A stretch of DNA of 64,000 bases from Verrucosispora sioxanthis (GCF_010560025.1 NZ_SAIY01000002.1:124001-188000), one strand, 5' to 3'; shown: positions 27,604 through 37,165, numbered from the stretch's first letter. The notes: generated from the sequence alone by a model not told the origin. Numbers and translations: made by a program.

Positions 27604-30170
27604 TCAGTCCTGCCGGTCCGGCACGAATTCGCGGAAGATCATCTCGAAGTTCGCCAACTCCTCGTCCCAGTCGCGGTTCGCGACCTCCCAGCGCAGCGCG
27701 AAGCCCCGGTTGCTGGCGGTGACGAAGGCCCGGTTACGGACCCTTATCCGGGTGCCGTCGCGGGTCTCCAGCCAGTCCCAGTCGGCGCAGGTCCGCCACT
27801 TGCACTCGAACGAGGAGATGTCGATGTACTTGTAGTCGCGGACCAGGTTCTTCCGGTTCGGCTCCTGCGATCGCCAGTCGGCTTCGGCGTCCCGCTTCGG
27901 CGTGTCGGTGCGGTCGATGAGCAGTTCCCGTACCCCGTCCGGCTCTTGGTAGATAACCGAAGTGCCGCTGGTGCTGCGTCGCCAGCCGTCGGGGATCGGC
28001 ACCTTGAAGCCCACCGGGTCGGTCCGCAGCGTCCACCCCTCCGGCAGGCCACCGGCCGATTCCGAGGCGCTGGGCGAGGCCGACGGGCTGGGCGACGCCG
28101 ACGGGCTGGCCGGCGGGTCACTCGGCGGTGGGGCGGCCGGTTCCGAGCTCGCTGGGGCCGGCGCGCTGCTGGTGCCGTTCGCGGCGGGCGGAGTCCCGCC
28201 GTCCTCGTCGCCACCGTTGAGCAGCGGTACCGCCACCACCACGCCGAGCAGCAGCAGCGCCACCACGGCACCGACGAGCACCGCCCGCCGGGTCCGCTCG
28301 AACGGAACTGCCCGGCCTTGAAGACGTTGCCGCGCGTCGGGGCCGGGCTAACCGGGGCCGCCGGCATGACCGAGGTCGGCTGCGGCGTACGCCGGCTGCC
28401 GTTTCCTGCCGGCTGATCCACCCGGGTGCGGCCGCTCACCGGCCGGTCACCGCTCGCCCCGTCCGGCGTGCCGCTCGACCGGACCGCCGCTCCGGGCTGC
28501 GGACCGCGATCCGTGACCGCACCGCCCGTTCGGGCCGTGTCCGTCGCGGCCCCGCCGTGCGCACCGGTCGCCGTCGGAGGTTGCCTCGCCTGCGGTCGCC
28601 GCACTTTCCGAAGCGTCGGCGTCCGACACGGCGTCGTCCGGGTGCGCCTCGCCGGCCGTCGCACCGTTGTTGGTCTCGTCCGGCGCCGCGTCGGCCCCGG
28701 CACTCGTCGGATCCGCCGGGTCAGAGCCGGTCCGGTCGCCGGTGGCGGCATCCGATCCGTCCTGCTCGTCGGGCGGCGCGGGCTGCCGTCGCCGGTGCCG
28801 TCTCCCGGCGCTCCGACCGCGCCAGCGACGACCGGAGCGGTACCACCCTCCGGCCCACCGGCTGCCGCTGCGGCGGTCGACGCGGTGCCGGCAGCGGCGG
28901 CCAGGGCGATGTCCCGGTCGCCCGCGGGCGAGTCGGTCCGAGGCTGCCGGTGCTCCGAGTCGTCCGGACCGGCGTCGGTCAGCCCGACTTCCGATGGCCT
29001 GCTCGGCGAAAGCTTGGCCGTCGGGTCGGCAGTGGCGCCGCTCTCCGGGCCGGCGACCCGTGTCGTCGAAGCGGCGTCGGCGCGGCCGGCCGAATCGTCG
29101 ACCTTCGTCGTCGGGTCGGCGTCCGCGCCGGGCTGGTCACCTGTCGCACGGTCCGCTGTGGAACCAGCGGCTTCCGCACCACCGGCCAGCAGCCCTGAGG
29201 TGGGTGGCGTACGCGGTGCGGGCGGGGTGACCGGAGTGGACGGCCGCTCGCCGGAGGGACGCGGCGCCGGCACCAGCGGCGGGCGTGGCTCGCGCGGTCC
29301 GTTCGGCCCGGGTCGGCGTACGCCGTCGAGTAGTGAGATGCCCCGGGCCCGGCGCCCACCGGCCCGGCGCAGCATGCGTTCGGCCGACTCGGCGGTGATC
29401 CGCTCCTCTGGGTCCTTGCGCAGCAGCCCGGCGAGCACCTGCTTGAGCGGGCCGGCGTTGCGGGCCGGCGGCACCGGCTCGGTGGCCAGCGCGGCCAGAG
29501 TGCTGATCGCGGACGGGCGCGCGAACGGAGACTTGCCCTCGACGGCGGCGTACAGGGTGGCACCGAGCGACCACAGGTCGGCCTCCGGGCCGAAGGTGCC
29601 GTCGCGGGCCCGCTCCGGCGCGATGTACGCGGGCGAGCCGAGCACCATGCCGGTCCGGGTGACGTTCGGGTCACCGGGGATCGTGGCCAGCCCGAAGTCG
29701 GTGAGCACCACCCGGCCGTCGGTGCCGAGCAACACGTTGCCGGGCTTGACGTCGCGGTGCATGATGCCGGCCTTGTGCGCGGCCTTCAACGCGTTCAGCA
29801 CGCCCAGACCGATCTCCACGGCACGCGCCGGTGACACCGGGCCGTCCTCGGCGATGGTGTCCTGCAACGACTTGGACGCCACGTACTCCATGACGATCCA
29901 CGGATCGCCGTCGGTGCGGAGCACGTCGAAGATGCGTACCACGTTGATGTTGTTGAGCCGGGCGATGGCACGCGCCTCGCGGAGCGACCGCTCGCGCATC
30001 TCGCGACGTTCGTCGCTGGTCAGGCCCGGCGGCGGAACCAGCTCCTTGATGGCGACGTCGCGGTGCAGCACCTCGTCGCGCGCCTTCCATACCCGACCCA
30101 TGCCGCCCTGACCGAGCGGCGAGAGCAGCCGGTACCGGTCGGCGACGAGTTGGGGGGCAGCTTCTGACAT
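27604..30170 (-). pseudogene. Membrane Ser/Thr protein kinase (PknB-type), several apparent frameshifts in linker
   Basis: Hanks-type kinase. The catalytic domain (about 1-270) has GQGGMGRVW, the Lys in VAIKEL, HRDVKPGNVLL, LTDFGLAT and SPAYIAPERA. A low-complexity linker follows, then a transmembrane helix (VLVGAVVALLLLGVVVAVPLL) and an exported C-terminal domain (PDGWRRSTSGTSVIYQE, WDWLETRDGTRIRVR) in another frame (27604-28281). Base loss near 28315-28322 explains the last shift; within the linker, 28560-28800 also reads naturally only in a different frame, implying further indels. The full protein would be about 855 aa. ATG 30170 follows TACCGT by 7 nt. The architecture matches the intact kinase at 54544-56676. 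Confidence 0.85.
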
Positions 30171-30262
30171 CGCTGAGACGGTACCCGGCAGCGCAGACGG
30201 TCACACCGCCGGCACGCCACTGTCCGACGAAGGTCGGCCTCCGGCCCGCGTACCCTGAGGTC

Positions 30263-30475
30263 ATGTCTGTCGAAGAGCCGTTGTTCCGGGTGGTGCGCGG
30301 CGTGCCGACCGCCGAGGAACTGGCCGCGTTGGTGGGCGTGATCGCCGTCCGGTCGCGCCCCACGGCCCGGTCCGCGCCGGCCCCGGCGTCGGTCTGGGCG
30401 CGCAGCGGCCGTCCGACGGGTGCGGGGCTGACGCCCGGTGCCGGCAACTGGCGCACCGCCGGCCTCCCTCGCTGA
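30263..30475 (+). CDS. accE: Acyl-CoA carboxylase epsilon subunit
   Basis: Small actinobacterial subunit that binds the AccD-type carboxyltransferase and raises activity of the alpha/beta complex. The 70-aa protein opens with the family pattern PLFRVVRGVPTAEELAALVGVIAVR and ends with the basic PGAGNWRTAGLPR-like tail. TACCCT stands 6 nt before ATG 30263. In mycobacteria accE5 directly follows accD5 and precedes maf; here accD lies 6.3 kb upstream and maf 3.3 kb downstream. Confidence 0.88.
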   Translation: MSVEEPLFRVVRGVPTAEELAALVGVIAVRSRPTARSAPAPASVWARSGRPTGAGLTPGAGNWRTAGLPR

Positions 30476-30585
30476 CCCCGTCTGGTTCCCGGCAGCTCTG
30501 TCGGGCCCGGTCAGGGCTGCCGGAGGGGGCGTTCACCGTCTAACCTCACTCAGGGGAGCGAGCCCGTGACAGATTGGGAGGGCCG

Positions 30586-31086
30586 ATGATCCCTGAGGAG
30601 GATCGACACGCGTCCTGGCTGAGTGGTTCCGGGGGCGTCGAGGCCGACATCCGGCAGCTACGCGACTTCGCCGAGCAGCTCCGCGCCGAGGTGGAGAGCA
30701 GTTATGCACCGCACCTGCGGTACATCGCCGACGACATGCTCACCGCCGTGCCCAACCCGGCCGACGCGTTCGTCGAGCTGGTGCTCTTCATGCGTACCCA
30801 CTGGGAGACGCAGCAGGCGACGACCAACGCCGTCTGGGGCGTCGGTGACGCCACCGGCCACCTCGCGGCGGCCGCGAAGCTCGTGGCCGATCAGTACGCC
30901 GACACGGACGCTTTCGCCGCCGCCCGCGTCGCCGACGTCCACCGAGCATTCGAGGAGCGGCACGCCGCGCCACCCGTCAGCGAGACGCTCGGGCAGCCGG
31001 GCCCGCCGCCAACCTCGGCCGTGGCCTCGCCACCGCTCGTCGACCCGACCGGCACCGACAACACCGGCCCGGTGGTGGTGCCATGA
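30586..31086 (+). CDS. Secretion-module protein, 166 aa, function unknown
   Basis: Helical protein with a hairpin-like region (VEADIRQLRDFAEQLRAEVESSY, then a second helix around AFVELVLFMRTHWE), and a Pro/Thr-rich disordered C-terminus. I do not recognise a named family, but the two helices and the ATGA overlap with a larger helical protein ahead of a mycosin gene suggest an ESX-type secreted or chaperone-like component. GGGAGGG lies 4 nt before ATG 30586. Confidence 0.65.
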   Translation: MIPEEDRHASWLSGSGGVEADIRQLRDFAEQLRAEVESSYAPHLRYIADDMLTAVPNPADAFVELVLFMRTHWETQQATTNAVWGVGDATGHLAAAAKLVADQYADTDAFAAARVADVHRAFEERHAAPPVSETLGQPGPPPTSAVASPPLVDPTGTDNTGPVVVP

Positions 31087-32450
31087 GGGAACCGGGCGTC
31101 GGCCGCAGCGGCGGCCTGACGGAGTGGCATCTGATGAACGTGGCCGACATGTGGGCCTGCCTCCAGGGCCACCACACCGACAACCACTGGCGTCACGTCG
31201 CCGGCTGGCGAAAAATCGCCGAGCTGTCCGGTCAGCATCTCGGCCGGCTGAGAACGTACCGCGAACGCTTGGCCCAGGCCTGGCCGCCCGAGACCAACGC
31301 GGCCTCCCACGCCTACCTCGTCAAGCTCGACGAGCTGATCGAACAGGTGCAGCGCACCCACGACGCCGCCGCCACCAACCAGACCGCGCTGTCCGCCGCG
31401 ACCCTGGCCCTCAGCAGCAGCCGAGACAAAATCGAGAAAATCCACCAGGAGTACGCCGACAAGCTGCAACAGAAGCGATCCTGGGAACAAACCGCCGCCG
31501 ACCCTAAAGCTGCCGCCGCCAGCCGAGCCATTCAGTCACCGGTCACCGACTCGGACCTGGAGCAGTTGAACACCCAGGCCCGCAACATCATGTACGGCCT
31601 CAGCACCGAACTCCAACAAGCCCAAACCCAACTCCGCCACCCCCCACCCACCGCGCGGCCCGTCGTTCAGGCAAATGATCCTGACGTGTATGCGACGAGC
31701 ATCCATGTCCCCGTCATTCCTCGGATTGCTCCAATACCGGCATCCACGACAGCCCCGCATGCTACACGTTCGATTCGTTCGCCATCTGATGAAACTAAAG
31801 TCCGCCGAACCATAGGACCCATCTTGGGTTCGGCAATCCCGGGTTCAACGGCCGAATCCAGTAGCTTGCCAATCAACAGTTCGGCCGCCACGCCGTCTAG
31901 TCACTCAACCACCACCGCTAATATTCCGGCGTCACCGTTGAGCCGCAGTCCATTTACGACACCCGAAAACGGCCGAAGCAATCAGAGCCATTCGGACCGG
32001 CGATCCTCAATGACTGAGGGCCCCAAATCAGGGCGCCCAATACCAACCGGCGGCCTAATAGGCGAATCACCCGCTACGAGGGCTGGCTATCCAACACCGA
32101 GCGATACCTCCCCCACCCGAATTAATCCTTTTGGTGGGTTAATTGGTGGCGGGGCAGCGGGAACGGCCCCCGCTGGAGGAGCGGGTTCAAGACCAGGAGG
32201 AGCTAGAGGCCTGGGGGTAGGGGGAACGTTTTTTCCTCCACCCAACGGCAGCCCACCCGGAGCCCTAAACGTGACAGGAAGGGGCGAATGGCCAGGACCA
32301 TCAACACGCTCAGACCTCGGCTCGACGAGTAGGCGGAGATGGGACGCAGATGACCCTTGGGCTACCCCCAAGGGGGTTGCACCAGTAGTTATGCCGCCAG
32401 ACGACACCGGGCCAATCGATCCCGGACCAGCCATCGGTTTAGACAGGTGA
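31083..32450 (+). CDS. Putative ESX/type VII-associated helical protein with disordered tail
   Basis: 455-aa protein. Residues about 1-190 are helical and hydrophilic with LVKLDELIEQVQRTHDAA and IEKIHQEYADKLQQKRSWEQ, comparable in size to PPE/WXG-like secreted helices, though I see no clear WxG motif. The rest is a Ser/Thr/Pro/Gly-rich region with two INPFGGLIGGG/PTGGLIGES-like motifs and no fold. It starts in an ATGA overlap with the previous gene and ends in a GTGA overlap with the mycosin gene, so the three are one operon. GC falls in its second half: 31 of 60 bases in 31741-31800. Confidence 0.65.
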   Translation: MREPGVGRSGGLTEWHLMNVADMWACLQGHHTDNHWRHVAGWRKIAELSGQHLGRLRTYRERLAQAWPPETNAASHAYLVKLDELIEQVQRTHDAAATNQTALSAATLALSSSRDKIEKIHQEYADKLQQKRSWEQTAADPKAAAASRAIQSPVTDSDLEQLNTQARNIMYGLSTELQQAQTQLRHPPPTARPVVQANDPDVYATSIHVPVIPRIAPIPASTTAPHATRSIRSPSDETKVRRTIGPILGSAIPGSTAESSSLPINSSAATPSSHSTTTANIPASPLSRSPFTTPENGRSNQSHSDRRSSMTEGPKSGRPIPTGGLIGESPATRAGYPTPSDTSPTRINPFGGLIGGGAAGTAPAGGAGSRPGGARGLGVGGTFFPPPNGSPPGALNVTGRGEWPGPSTRSDLGSTSRRRWDADDPWATPKGVAPVVMPPDDTGPIDPGPAIGLDR

Positions 32451-33625
32451 CCAACCATACTCCCTTCTACGCGGCTTTACCTCTCTTCGCGACCATTGTG
32501 ATACTACAGGCATTTAGCTCACCAACTGCTGAGCCCCGAGAAGAACCCGCAGAAGCTGGCGTCGCCCGCATCCGCAGCGATCAGTGGCACCTTCGATTCC
32601 TCGAGATCGATGCGGTACACAAGCTCAACAAGGGCAGGGGTTCCGTCGTCGCTGTGCCTGACACGGGAGTTTCTACCCACCCAGATCTGCACAACAACGT
32701 ACTCTCCGGCACCGATGTAATCGATGGCGGGGAAGGTGACGGCAGACAAGATCGAAACAGCCATGGAACAGCAATGGCCGGACTGATTGCGGCTCACGGC
32801 CGAGGTCCTAACGCAGGCGCTCTCGGCGTTGCTCCCGAGGCCAAGATCCTGCCGATATTCAGTACACCAGCCGACGGGGAAGGCCATCCCGACGCACTTG
32901 CTGCGGCTATCGATCTCGCAGTTGCCAAAGGGGCCGATGTCATCAGCATCTCCAGTGTAGGCGGCTCCAGCCCCGAGCTAATTCGCGCACTAGGAAATGC
33001 CATTGCGGCAGATATCGTAGTAGTCGCGGGTGCAGGAAATCAGCCCAGCAATTTAGGGGTGGGCTATCCGGCGTCGCATCCTGGCGTCATTGCCGTCGGC
33101 GGAATTGGCCGAGACGGCGATTACCATCCCATATCAGTCACAGGACCGGAAATAACCATAGTGGCGCCTGCTGTCGACTTGTACAGCACAAGCTATGGCG
33201 GCCATTACTCGAAGGGTACGGGGACTTCTGGGGCGGCGGCGATTGTGGCGGGGGCGGCAGCTTTGGTCCGGGCCAAGTATCCGTATCTGCCGGCTGATGA
33301 GGTGGCGCATCGGCTGACTGCGACTGCGATCGACAAGGGGCCGCCGGGAAGGGACGACCAGTACGGCTACGGGGTCATCGATCTGGTGGCGGCGCTGACG
33401 GCAGACGTACCGCCGAGGGGTTTCGGGTCGGTGCCGGCGGACGCGCCGGACACGACCGGTCCTAGCACAGCGGCGGCTGATGGGCCGCCGGCTGACGAGG
33501 GGCGGGCGGCGACTGTCCGCGGTCTGGTCACGCTGGGGGTGCTGGTGGCGGCGGGCGGCGCTTGGGCACTGGTGGCCCGGCACCGACGCCGCTCCGATGA
33601 TCCGCCACCTCGGATTACTCGCTGA
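32447..33625 (+). CDS. Type VII secretion-associated serine protease (mycosin)
   Basis: Subtilase that stays membrane-anchored at the ESX secretion machine and processes or stabilises it. N-terminal signal (about 5-25), then the catalytic triad in VPDTGVSTHPDL (Asp), RNSHGTAMAGLIA (His) and GTGTSGAAAIVAGAA (Ser), and a C-terminal transmembrane helix (LVTLGVLVAAGGAWALVA) with a basic tail; 392 aa. GTG 32447 overlaps the previous stop. The first 740 bp have lower GC and different codon use than the last 430 bp, with the change near 33190. No EccB-EccE genes are in the window. Confidence 0.92.
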   Translation: MTNHTPFYAALPLFATIVILQAFSSPTAEPREEPAEAGVARIRSDQWHLRFLEIDAVHKLNKGRGSVVAVPDTGVSTHPDLHNNVLSGTDVIDGGEGDGRQDRNSHGTAMAGLIAAHGRGPNAGALGVAPEAKILPIFSTPADGEGHPDALAAAIDLAVAKGADVISISSVGGSSPELIRALGNAIAADIVVVAGAGNQPSNLGVGYPASHPGVIAVGGIGRDGDYHPISVTGPEITIVAPAVDLYSTSYGGHYSKGTGTSGAAAIVAGAAALVRAKYPYLPADEVAHRLTATAIDKGPPGRDDQYGYGVIDLVAALTADVPPRGFGSVPADAPDTTGPSTAAADGPPADEGRAATVRGLVTLGVLVAAGGAWALVARHRRRSDDPPPRITR

Positions 33626-33734
33626 CGCATCGGAATTGCGTTTCCCCCGGGCCGTGGGTGCGCGGGGAAGGCCCCAGGTCTGCGGGCGGCGGTGCGCGGT
33701 GAGGCGTACGCGGGCAGGCGGTAACGTCGGCGGG

Positions 33735-34391
33735 GTGTCTGATGCTTTGCCGCTTCGCCTCGTGCTCGCGTCGGCGAGCCCAGCCCGCCGCAAGTCTCTC
33801 CAGGCTGCCGGCATCGAGCCGGACGTGCTGGTCAGTGGAGTCGACGAATCGCTCGTGGTGACCGAACGGGCGGAGGATCTCTGCCTCGAGTTGGCCCGGC
33901 TCAAGGCGCAGGCCGTGCTGGGTCGGCTGCGTCCCACGGACGACGAGCGCACCCTTGTGCTCGGCTGCGACTCGGTGCTCGCCTTCGACGGCGAGATCTT
34001 CGGCAAGCCCGACAACGAGGCCGACGCGACCCGACGGTGGGAGCGGATGCGTGGGCGTAGCGGGGTGCTGCACAGCGGGCACTGTCTCGTCGACATCGCG
34101 GCCGGGCGACGCGCGGAGGCGGTGGCCTCCACCGTGGTGCACTTCGCCGACATCAGCGACCACGAGATCGCCACCTATGTCGCGACCGGCGAGCCGCTGG
34201 CGGTGGCCGGTGCGTTCACGATCGACGGACTGGGCGGGCCGTTCGTGGAGCGGATCGAGGGGGATCCGGGGACGGTCGTCGGGCTTTCCCTGCCGCTGCT
34301 GCGGAGGCTGCTCGGCGAGTTGGATCTGCGGATCACCGATCTGTGGACGAAGGTCGCGCCTGGTAACCAGATCGTCGAACCGCTCGGTTAG
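33735..34391 (+). CDS. maf: Maf-family nucleoside triphosphate pyrophosphatase
   Basis: Maf proteins hydrolyse non-canonical or modified nucleoside triphosphates to monophosphates. The 218-aa protein has the N-terminal LVLASASPARRKSLQAAGI with the basic substrate loop, VLGCDSVLAFDGEIFGKP with the catalytic Asp, and GAFTIDGLGGPFVERIEGDPGTVVGLSLPLL. GTG 33735 follows TAACGT by 7 nt, suggesting a leaderless transcript. In mycobacteria it sits next to accE5; here a secretion module separates them. Confidence 0.93.
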   Translation: MSDALPLRLVLASASPARRKSLQAAGIEPDVLVSGVDESLVVTERAEDLCLELARLKAQAVLGRLRPTDDERTLVLGCDSVLAFDGEIFGKPDNEADATRRWERMRGRSGVLHSGHCLVDIAAGRRAEAVASTVVHFADISDHEIATYVATGEPLAVAGAFTIDGLGGPFVERIEGDPGTVVGLSLPLLRRLLGELDLRITDLWTKVAPGNQIVEPLG

Positions 34392-34400
34392 GTTCCGGGG

Positions 34401-35054
34401 ATGACGCTGAAGTCGATTCCACTCACCGACGACCTGCACCGGTACCTCGTGGCGCACGGCGCCCCGCCGGACGAGGTCATCAGCGACCTGGCGCGGGAAA
34501 CGCTCGCGCTGCTTCCCGAGCACGCGTCGATGCAGGTCGCGCCGGAACAGGCCGCATTCCTGACGTTCCTGACCCGGCTGATCGGTGCCCGACAGGCGGT
34601 GGAGGTGGGCACCTTCACCGGGCTGTCGTCGCTGGCGATCGCCCGTGGGCTGGCCGAGGGTGGACGGTTGACCTGCTTCGACATCTCGGAGGAGTACACA
34701 AGCGTGGCCCGCCGGTACTGGGCGCGGGCCGGTGTCGACGACCGGATCGACCTGCGGATCGGACCGGCCGGTGACACGCTGCGCGAACTGCCGCACGACC
34801 GGCACCTGGACTTCGCCTTCATCGACGCCGACAAGACCGGCTACCCGGTCTACTGGGCCGAGTTGGTGCCTCGGATGCGGCCGGGTGGTGTGATTGCCGT
34901 GGACAACGTGCTGCGTAACGGTCGGGTGGTGGCACCGCAGAGCGCCGACGACCGGGCGATCGCGGCGTTCAATGAGGATGTGCTGGCCGACGTACGGGTG
35001 GATGCCGTGATGCTGCCGATCGCCGACGGCCTGACCCTCGCCCACGTGCACTGA
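34401..35054 (+). CDS. SAM-dependent O-methyltransferase (class I, caffeoyl-CoA OMT-like)
   Basis: 217-aa methyltransferase. The SAM motif is AVEVGTFTGLSSLAIARGL, followed by LTCFDISEEY, the metal/substrate region DFAFIDADKTGYPVYW and GGVIAVDNVLRNGRVV, all typical of the Mg-dependent O-methyltransferase family 3. Substrate cannot be told from sequence. ATG 34401 stands 6 nt behind TAGGTT (34389-34394), which overlaps the maf stop, so it has its own leaderless promoter. Confidence 0.9.
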   Translation: MTLKSIPLTDDLHRYLVAHGAPPDEVISDLARETLALLPEHASMQVAPEQAAFLTFLTRLIGARQAVEVGTFTGLSSLAIARGLAEGGRLTCFDISEEYTSVARRYWARAGVDDRIDLRIGPAGDTLRELPHDRHLDFAFIDADKTGYPVYWAELVPRMRPGGVIAVDNVLRNGRVVAPQSADDRAIAAFNEDVLADVRVDAVMLPIADGLTLAHVH

Positions 35055-35056
35055 CA

Positions 35057-35094
35057 CCGACGCCGGGGGCATCGACCGACGCCGGGGGCATCGA
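35057..35094. repeat. 19-bp tandem repeat, two copies
   Basis: The unit CCGACGCCGGGGGCATCGA is present twice head to tail, followed by a partial third copy, directly after the methyltransferase stop and before the terminator hairpin. Confidence 0.65.
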
Positions 35095-35107
35095 CCGACT
35101 CCGGTTA

Positions 35108-35151
35108 CGGCATGTCGCGGCCTCCCGGAGACGGGAAACCGCGACATGCCG
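35108..35151. terminator. Bidirectional terminator between methyltransferase and ABC permease genes
   Basis: Perfect 13-bp stem CGGCATGTCGCGG with an 18-nt loop between convergent genes. Confidence 0.7.
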
Positions 35152-35247
35152 CAACTCGGGCCGCCGGCCGCCCATGCCGAACCGGGCCGCCGGCCGCCCC
35201 GCCGGACTGGGGCGGTCGGGGGGCGCGGTCGGTCTGGGTGGGTGGGG

Positions 35248-36003
35248 TCAGCGGACGCTGCGGGCGAACTGGCGGGCGGCCCAGTAGACGCCGGCCGCGG
35301 CGAGCACCGCGATGATGCTCAACCCCTGCCAGACCCGGTCGTCGCCGATGTCGCCGTTGAACAGGGCCCGGGTGCCGTCGACCGCCCAGGAGAACGGGTT
35401 CCACTTGGCGACGCCCTGCAACCAGCCCGGGGCGAAGGCGAGCGGCAGCAGGATGCCGGAGAGCAGCAGCACCGGCTGGGCCACGGTGTTCATCAGCGGC
35501 GCCAGGGCGTCCTCGCTCTTCACCTTCAGCGCGACGCCGTAGGAGACCGCCGAGGTCATCAATGCGATCAGGGCGAGCATCAGGTACGCCAGCAGCAGGT
35601 CACCGATGAACACCCGCAGGTCGAACAGGAGCGCGAGCAGCGTGATGATGACGGCCTGGGTCATCAGCGACACCACGTCGCGCAGCGACCGGCCGAGCAG
35701 CAGGGCGAGCCGACTGACCGGGGTGACCCGGGAACGTTCGATGACCCCGGCCCGTAGTTCGGCGATGAGTCCGAAGCCCTGAAAGAGGCCACCGAAGATG
35801 GCCAGCAGAACCAGCAGACCAGGCACGAAGATCTTGTACGCCTCGGCCTGGGTGGCTGCGCCCAGCGCCGGCTTGAGCAGCGGGGCGAACAGCAGCAGGT
35901 ACATCACCGGTTGGAAGACGCCGACGAAGACCCACACGGGGTTGCGCAGCAGCAGGTGCAGCTGCCGTTGGAAGATCAGCCAGGTGTCGCGAGCGAGCTT
36001 CAT
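35248..36003 (-). CDS. ABC-2 type transporter permease (DrrB-like)
   Basis: Membrane half of a DrrAB-type exporter: 251 aa, six hydrophobic helices, with the ABC-2 pattern NPVWVFVGVFQPVMYLLLFAPLL at the N-terminal helix, FQGFGLIAELRAGVIERSRVTPVSR (the conserved coupling region) and PLAFAPGWLQGVAKWNPFSWAVDGTRAL before the last helix. ATG 36003 starts 17 bp after the stop of the ATPase gene, so both are co-transcribed. Likely drug or lipid export; substrate unknown. Confidence 0.92.
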   Translation of the reverse strand: MKLARDTWLIFQRQLHLLLRNPVWVFVGVFQPVMYLLLFAPLLKPALGAATQAEAYKIFVPGLLVLLAIFGGLFQGFGLIAELRAGVIERSRVTPVSRLALLLGRSLRDVVSLMTQAVIITLLALLFDLRVFIGDLLLAYLMLALIALMTSAVSYGVALKVKSEDALAPLMNTVAQPVLLLSGILLPLAFAPGWLQGVAKWNPFSWAVDGTRALFNGDIGDDRVWQGLSIIAVLAAAGVYWAARQFARSVR

Positions 36004-36020
36004 GAGATCTCCGGGTCGGG

Positions 36021-36980
36021 TCAGGACTCGCGCAGCGAGCGGCCGGTCTTGGTGAGGAAGACGTCGTCGAGACTCGGGCGGTGCAGCTCGATCGACCTGA
36101 GGTCGAGCCCTGCCGCGTCGACCCGGCGCAGGATCCGCGGGATGGCGGTGGCACCCTCGTCGACGAAGAGCCGCAACCCGCCCTCGTCGAGCAGTTCCAG
36201 CCGGTTCACGTACTCCTCGCCGTCGAGCAGTTTCTCGGCCTCGCCGGTGGCGGTGACGTCCAGGCCGACCTGGACCACGTCGCCGGAGATCTCCCGCTTG
36301 AGGTCGGCCGGCGTACCCTCGGCGACCACCTCGCCGTGATCCATGATCGCGATGCGGTCGCAGAGCGCGTCGGCCTCGTCGAGGTAGTGCGTGGTGATGA
36401 AGACGGTCATCCCGTCGGCGCGCAACCGGCGGATCTCGTCCCACATGTGCGCGCGGCTCTGCGGGTCGAGCCCGGTGGTCGGCTCGTCCAGGAAGACGAT
36501 CTTCGGCTCGTGGATGATGCCGAGCGCGATCTCGACCCGGCGTCGCTGGCCACCGGAGTACGTCTTGCACTTGCGGTCGGCGAACTCGACAAGTTGGAAC
36601 GCCTCCAGCGCCCGGGCGGCCCGCCGCTGCGCCTCGGTCTTGCGGATGCCGTACATCCGGGCCTGGAGCACCAGTTCCTCGCGGCCGGTGGATTCGTCCC
36701 AGGTGCTTCCGCCCTGGGCCACGTAGCCGATCCGGCGACGCACCTCACCCGGGTCCTTGAGCAGGTCGGCGCCGGCGATGGTGGCCTGACCCCCGTCCGG
36801 CTCGATCAGGGTCGCCAGCATCCGCAGCGTGGTGGTCTTGCCGGCACCGTTCGGGCCCAGGAACCCGAAGATCTCGCCGGCCGGGACGTCGAGGTCGACG
36901 CCGCGTACCGCCTCGACGGTTTTCGTCTCCCGACCGGCCCGGCTGCGGAACGACTTCCGCAGCCCTCTGGTCTCGATCAT
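36021..36980 (-). CDS. ABC transporter ATP-binding protein (DrrA-like)
   Basis: Nucleotide-binding subunit, 319 aa. Walker A is GPNGAGKTTTL, the Q-loop VAQGGSTWDES, signature YSGGQRRRVEIA, Walker B KIVFLDEPTTGLDP and H-loop FITTHYLDEA. The roughly 100-residue C-terminal extension is characteristic of the daunorubicin-resistance DrrA subfamily. It pairs with the permease gene directly downstream and is divergent from the carboxylase alpha subunit. Confidence 0.94.
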   Translation of the reverse strand: MIETRGLRKSFRSRAGRETKTVEAVRGVDLDVPAGEIFGFLGPNGAGKTTTLRMLATLIEPDGGQATIAGADLLKDPGEVRRRIGYVAQGGSTWDESTGREELVLQARMYGIRKTEAQRRAARALEAFQLVEFADRKCKTYSGGQRRRVEIALGIIHEPKIVFLDEPTTGLDPQSRAHMWDEIRRLRADGMTVFITTHYLDEADALCDRIAIMDHGEVVAEGTPADLKREISGDVVQVGLDVTATGEAEKLLDGEEYVNRLELLDEGGLRLFVDEGATAIPRILRRVDAAGLDLRSIELHRPSLDDVFLTKTGRSLRES

Positions 36981-37104
36981 GTCCTGCTCCCCGCTCGTGG
37001 CCGTTGTCGGCCATCATCGTCACCGGCACTCGACCACATCGGTACGACACCACGCCGCTCAATTACCTCGCCCGGACAGTGCGCCATCCCACACTGAGCG
37101 ATCG

Positions 37105-37132
37105 TTAGGGCAATCGGGGTGCCCGATAAACT
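37105..37132 (+). promoter_or_regulatory. Promoter of the carboxylase alpha-subunit gene
   Basis: TTAGGG at 37105-37110 and TAAACT at 37127-37132 are 16 bp apart; transcription would start near 37139, followed by GGGAGGAG before the GTG at 37166. Confidence 0.45.
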
Positions 37133-37165
37133 CCCGGTCAGTAACCCGCCGGGAGGAGCCACCAG

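Noticed and set aside
28426..30111. 561-codon plus-strand frame opposite the kinase
   Set aside because: Ser/Arg/Pro-rich shadow; the kinase motifs are on the minus strand.
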